Positions 60,357-64,000 of a stretch of 64,000 nucleotides of DNA are shown here, piece by piece. Origin of the DNA: an uncultured Prolixibacteraceae bacterium (GTDB lineage: Bacteria; Bacteroidota; Bacteroidia; Bacteroidales; Prolixibacteraceae); contig CAJXZG010000002.1 in assembly GCA_913063265.1 (NCBI GenBank), positions 1 through 64,000 on the forward strand, read 5' to 3'. Each line of letters begins with the position of its first letter. The stretch's first letter is position 1. Under the pieces are notes generated by a model that was not told where the DNA came from, did not search any database, and saw only the letters and a list, made by a program, of their open reading frames with translations. Made by a program: the position numbers and the translations under genes.

Positions 60357-61877
60357 TCAAAGTGCCCAATCAGGTACAACATTCATTGCTACACCAAATA
60401 GTTTACCAATAAGCAAGTAAGTCATCAATGTAATGATTATTATTCCCAGCATATTTAGTCTAAAACCTGCCCGAATCATATTTTCGATACTCACTCTTTC
60501 GGTCCCAAAAATAATAGCGTTTGATGGTGTTGCTGTAGGAAGCATAAATGCCAGCGATGATGCTATGGTTGCCGGAATCATAAAAAGTAAGGGATTATCA
60601 CCGGTAGCCACTGCAATTGCAGCAAAGGCCGGAAGCAACATTTGTGTTGATGCTACATTGGATGTAAGTTCGGTTAAAAACGACATCATTGCAACTATTG
60701 CCAGCACAAAAAGAATTGATGGAATTTGATCTCCCCAGGAAAGTTGTTCGCCAAACCAAAGTGCCAGTCCCGATACTTCAAATCCTTTTGCCAACGCAAA
60801 ACCACCACCAAACAACAAAACAATATTCCATGGTAAGCGGTGGGCCGTTTTCCAGTTCATGATTCTCTCTTTCTTCCCGTTTTTTGTAGGTATGATAAAA
60901 AGTAACAGAGAAATAAAAATTGCAGTGGTTCCGTCATTAATATATTTTGGATTTTCAAACAAAGATGACCAACCGGGAATTTTAAATCCATTGTAGCTAA
61001 ATCCAGAACGTGACATCCATAAAAAAGCCAAAACCAAGAATAGTATAAATACTATCTTCTCTTCATAGCCGGTTGCGCCAAGGTTTTTTAATTGGTTTTT
61101 AAAAGCATCAGACGAAATCCCCTCCCATTTTTCTTTTGGTTTAAACAAAAAGAACAGTAATGAGAATGCGGCTATAAACATGATAAGGGTAATTGGAAAG
61201 GCAAAAACAAACCATTGGCTAAAACTAATCTCCGGAGCTTCCGGATATAATACGGATAGTATGCGAACACAAATTAAATTAGTAGGAGTTCCGACCAATG
61301 TTGCATTTCCGCCAATCGAAGCACTGTAGGCTATACCAAGCAACAAACCCAAAGCATATCGCGATATTTTCTTTTTCCCGATATTCTTTTCCAATTCAAG
61401 AATTATGGAAAAAACAATAGGAATCATCATCATGGTGGTTGCGGTATTTGAAATCCACATTGAAAGTAAAGCGGTTGCCAGCATAAATCCCAAAAGTATT
61501 CTGCCGGGACTGACTCCAACCCACTTTAAAATATGAAGAGCAATTCGGTTATGTAATCCCCATCGCTCCATTGCCAAAGCCATAATAAACCCACCGATAA
61601 AAAGAAAAATGATGTGATTGATATAGGATTCGGATATCTCTTTCCCATCAATAATACCCAGAAATGGAAATGCCACCAAAGGTACTAATGCAGTGACTGC
61701 CAATGGCAATGCTTCAGTTACCCACCATATAGCCATTAAAACTGCTACTGCAGCGGTTTTTGTAATTTCCGGCCTACCGGGTTCCAAATCTCCAAAAAAC
61801 AAAAGGATAAGAGAAACTACAGGACCTAGTATCAGACCAATTCTCTTTTTGTCAAACTTTGGTTTTTCGATTTTCAT
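60357..61877 (-). CDS. DASS/SLC13-family sodium:carboxylate symporter
   Basis: This 506-residue, twelve-segment membrane protein belongs to the DASS family, which imports dicarboxylates, tricarboxylates or sulfate with sodium. The markers are VTEALPLAVTALVPLVAFP, the first SNT motif in WISNTATTMMMIPIV, and the second half's ELTSNVASTQMLLPAFAAIA and MLPTATPSNAIIFGTERV. Substrate cannot be told from sequence. In this cluster a sugar acid or sulfate released from the glycan would be plausible, but that is inference. It lies upstream of the fucosidase gene across a 460-base gap, and so may not be cotranscribed with it. Confidence 0.92.
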   Translation of the reverse strand: MKIEKPKFDKKRIGLILGPVVSLILLFFGDLEPGRPEITKTAAVAVLMAIWWVTEALPLAVTALVPLVAFPFLGIIDGKEISESYINHIIFLFIGGFIMALAMERWGLHNRIALHILKWVGVSPGRILLGFMLATALLSMWISNTATTMMMIPIVFSIILELEKNIGKKKISRYALGLLLGIAYSASIGGNATLVGTPTNLICVRILSVLYPEAPEISFSQWFVFAFPITLIMFIAAFSLLFFLFKPKEKWEGISSDAFKNQLKNLGATGYEEKIVFILFLVLAFLWMSRSGFSYNGFKIPGWSSLFENPKYINDGTTAIFISLLLFIIPTKNGKKERIMNWKTAHRLPWNIVLLFGGGFALAKGFEVSGLALWFGEQLSWGDQIPSILFVLAIVAMMSFLTELTSNVASTQMLLPAFAAIAVATGDNPLLFMIPATIASSLAFMLPTATPSNAIIFGTERVSIENMIRAGFRLNMLGIIIITLMTYLLIGKLFGVAMNVVPDWAL

Positions 61878-61976
61878 TCTGGTTTAGCTAAAAGATTAGA
61901 ACTTTATTATGTGTCGATAAACTTAATGAATATTGATTAAAGATTCTAAGGGGATTGGTTATTTCTTAATAAACAA

Positions 61977-62006
61977 AAACCCGGAAATAAAATATTTTCC
62001 GGGTTT
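61977..62006 (-). terminator. Intrinsic terminator after the second Gfo/Idh gene
   Basis: AAACCCGGAAA and TTTCCGGGTTT pair over 11 bp with a short AT loop. On the minus strand a T tract follows, 29 bases past the stop of the Gfo/Idh gene at 62036. Confidence 0.8.
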
Positions 62007-62035
62007 CATATTTATTTATTTTTAATCTTTACCGA

Positions 62036-63436
62036 CTAAATTCTTTTTGCTCGGGGCTCCAAATCCGTTAAACTTGCAATACGAACCGGTTGTCCCGACT
62101 CGATACTTTTTCGGGCAGCAACACCTATTAAAACCGACATTGCACCATCTCTGGTGCCGGCCATATGTTTGTAGATATCTTCTTTTTCAGGATTTTTGAA
62201 AATCTGATCGTGAAGCCTGACATCTCCGCCACCATGTCCGGCTCTGCTATAACCAACATTAATAACTTTCTGGTCTTCCCAAAGTTTATGATGGATGATT
62301 GGTTTATATGTCATATCGCCTCCTTCCTGGTTCATTTCCTGTGCATGTAAATCTTCCTGCGATAATTTTTCTGTTTCCATAAACGGCACATCAAGGAATG
62401 CATCAATACGGCCTTTTGTGCCGTTAAATGCTACACGCCAGCCCTCCCACGGAGAGTATGTTGTAAGCATATAATTTACATATACATTATTGGCATATTT
62501 AATATTTACATTCATTTTATCGTAAATATTTATTTCAGGACGGAACAAACAATTGTCGCGAATGTAACCGTCATGTTTTTCGTTATCTACATAAAGTTTT
62601 TTATCCCAGTCACTCTTTAAAATATCCCAATAAAATTTACATGTATTCTTCTCATCACAGTTTCGGCAATTCACTCCTTTTTTCTCGGGTCGTTGTCCGT
62701 AAAATTCCAAATCACCAAAAGCAAATACTTCTTTTGGATCAGAATCCAGCCACCAGTTTATCAAATCGAAATGATGGGTTGCTTTATGTACAAGCAAAGT
62801 TCCGCTGTGTTCACGTTGTCCGTGCCAGCGACGGAAATATGAGGCTCCATGACTTGTATTTAGCATCCATGAAAAATCAACAGAAACAATATCTCCAATT
62901 TCTCCGTTGGTTAGCATCTCCTTGATTTTTGTATTGTAAGGACTCCAACGATAGTTAAATCCAACAATTACCTTTCTGTTATTTCTTCTTTCAGCATCAA
63001 GTATTTCCCTGCATTTATCCTCATCAGTGGTCATTGGTTTTTCTGTTAAAACATCAATTCCATTATCAAGCGATTTTACGATGTACTGGTGATGTGTTGC
63101 ATCTGTAGTAGTGACCATTATCAGATCTGGCTCATGGTTTTCCAACATTTCATCAAAACTGGTATACAAGCCACATTTATCCCCAACACCTATGTGACTT
63201 TTTGCCAGTTCCAATCTTCCCGGATTGATATCCACTAATGCATCAAATTCAAGAATATCGCTGTATGCATCTACCAAACGTTTTCCCCAGAAACCTGTTC
63301 CTCTGATCCCTGTTCCTACCAAAACGACTTTTAACTTTTCACCCTGAGCTAGTATTGATGCTTTTAATGGATTGGTTACGGCTGCTCCTGCTGCAATGGT
63401 TCCGATGGTTGTCAAAAATTTCCTTCTGTCCAGCAT
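62036..63436 (-). CDS. Gfo/Idh/MocA-family oxidoreductase with cysteine cluster
   Basis: I start at the ATG giving MLDRRKFLTTIGTIAAG, a Tat-like leader; a longer frame adds 26 residues of no family character. The 466-residue protein has the dinucleotide fold KVVLVGTGIRGTGFWG, catalytic EKP in VLTEKPMTTDED, and the active-site region with HKATHHFDLINWWL. A cysteine cluster reads GVNCRNCDEKNTCKF with a further Cys in RDNCLFRP, the pattern I know from Gfo/Idh members acting on glycan-derived sugars, possibly binding a metal. It lies next to an enolase-superfamily gene and has its own terminator. Confidence 0.92.
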   Translation of the reverse strand: MLDRRKFLTTIGTIAAGAAVTNPLKASILAQGEKLKVVLVGTGIRGTGFWGKRLVDAYSDILEFDALVDINPGRLELAKSHIGVGDKCGLYTSFDEMLENHEPDLIMVTTTDATHHQYIVKSLDNGIDVLTEKPMTTDEDKCREILDAERRNNRKVIVGFNYRWSPYNTKIKEMLTNGEIGDIVSVDFSWMLNTSHGASYFRRWHGQREHSGTLLVHKATHHFDLINWWLDSDPKEVFAFGDLEFYGQRPEKKGVNCRNCDEKNTCKFYWDILKSDWDKKLYVDNEKHDGYIRDNCLFRPEINIYDKMNVNIKYANNVYVNYMLTTYSPWEGWRVAFNGTKGRIDAFLDVPFMETEKLSQEDLHAQEMNQEGGDMTYKPIIHHKLWEDQKVINVGYSRAGHGGGDVRLHDQIFKNPEKEDIYKHMAGTRDGAMSVLIGVAARKSIESGQPVRIASLTDLEPRAKRI

Positions 63437-63569
63437 ATTTTTTAAGTTTTTGATTACAAAATTATATGGTTCAAATGATGAAGTAAAACTACCAACTTTT
63501 TTCCGTTTACGCACACGAAATGAATTAAAAAATTAAGTCAGGCACCTTAAAAAACTACCGGAATAAACT

Positions 63570-64000
63570 TTAAAGCTTTACCGGTTTATGTTTACGAATA
63601 AAATCAACATCTAATTCTACTCCCAGTCCCGGTCCGGTTGGAACCTTTACAACTCCATTGTTACTTTTTAAATCTGATGTAGGACACTCAAGCGGAATTT
63701 CAGAATTAAAACCTTTAAACTCGTGAAATGGTCCTGCGTTTGCTATTGCCGACACAAAATGCATCATATATAAATAACCCAGTCCTGAACCGGAAATATG
63801 AGGAACACAATCCATTCCTTTTGATGCTGCCATCCGTGCAACCTTCATCGAACGAATCATTCCTCCAAAATAGAAAATATCGGGTTGTACAATTTGTAAT
63901 GCATTATTCTGAATCAACCACCTGAAATTGTGCATACCTGGTTCCTGTTCACCACCGGCAATCGGAATTTTTAAAGCATCCGCAACTTGTTTGGTTTCTT
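63570..64000 (-). CDS. Mandelate racemase/muconate lactonising enzyme family protein (truncated by window edge)
   Basis: This is the C-terminal part of an enolase-superfamily enzyme, open to the window end (read from 63998). Visible are LKIPIAGGEQEPGMHNF, QIVQPDIFYFGGMIRSMKVA and VPHISGSGLGYLYMMHFV with the catalytic His, then a C-terminal block ending HKPVKL. Members abstract a proton alpha to a carboxylate, and sugar-acid dehydratases such as L-fuconate, D-galactonate and related enzymes fall here. Next to a GH29 fucosidase and a Gfo/Idh protein, a dehydratase for an oxidised fucose or related acid would fit, but this is inference. The N-terminal metal-binding half is outside the window. 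Confidence 0.85.
   Translation of the reverse strand, partial: ETKQVADALKIPIAGGEQEPGMHNFRWLIQNNALQIVQPDIFYFGGMIRSMKVARMAASKGMDCVPHISGSGLGYLYMMHFVSAIANAGPFHEFKGFNSEIPLECPTSDLKSNNGVVKVPTGPGLGVELDVDFIRKHKPVKL

Overview
The window is a gene-dense, AT-rich chromosomal segment of a Bacteroidota bacterium. Lineage clues are a TonB-dependent receptor end, two secreted proteins with C-terminal type IX secretion sorting domains, -7 boxes of the Bacteroidota form TAnnTTTG, a long NusB, the DUF3822-rsmD pair, a ribosomal protein S1 with an acidic/basic N-terminal extension, and lipoprotein and Tat-like leaders on sugar-degrading enzymes. I infer a marine or sediment polysaccharide degrader of the Marinilabiliales/Prolixibacteraceae type; the sequence alone does not prove the family.

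Layout. 1-0.8 kb holds the end of a TonB receptor and a 120-bp palindromic repeat. 0.8-7.1 kb (minus) carries a chorismatase-like protein and a compact run MORN protein, S8 protease, xseA, xseB, DUF2007 protein and deoC. 7.3-13.5 kb (plus) carries beta-carbonic anhydrase, a secreted serine hydrolase, two small membrane proteins, a periplasmic MsrA and a C39-like T9SS-secreted protein. 13.6-18.7 kb (minus) carries a DUF1080 protein, a phosphohexomutase and rfbD-rfbC-rfbA for dTDP-rhamnose, without rfbB. 19-36.5 kb is mostly housekeeping: rpsA, a STAS protein, rnz, uppP, a helicase, a pilin-like protein with DUF3822 and rsmD, a thioredoxin-like protein, pdxH, dnaX with an apparent A10 frameshift site, glutathione peroxidase, photolyase with a GOLPH3-like partner, threonine aldolase, rhomboid protease, and nusB-DUF1573-yajC. 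36.6-39.9 kb holds ychF and an ECF sigma factor followed by a membrane protein and a Spy-like periplasmic protein. 40-49 kb (minus) holds a sulfatase, a PQQ-propeller protein, ribBA, two glycosyltransferases, an LptF/G permease, a START-like protein and one CAT-anticodon tRNA.

49.1-64 kb is an accessory carbohydrate region, all on the minus strand: Gfo/Idh/MocA oxidoreductase, GH2 enzyme, a double FAD-dependent oxidoreductase, a parallel beta-helix protein, a GH29 alpha-L-fucosidase, a DASS carboxylate transporter, a second Gfo/Idh/MocA protein and the end of an enolase-superfamily dehydratase. Together these look like removal of fucose and other sugars from a glycan outside the cytoplasm, followed by oxidative processing. 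No SusC/SusD pair lies in the window.

The most notable non-gene signals are the dnaX slippery run (10 A), a strong intrinsic-terminator hairpin inside the rnz coding sequence, two 120-bp structured repeats 58 kb apart, and several long perfect palindromic terminators between convergent genes. I saw no CRISPR array, insertion sequence, prophage or integrase.
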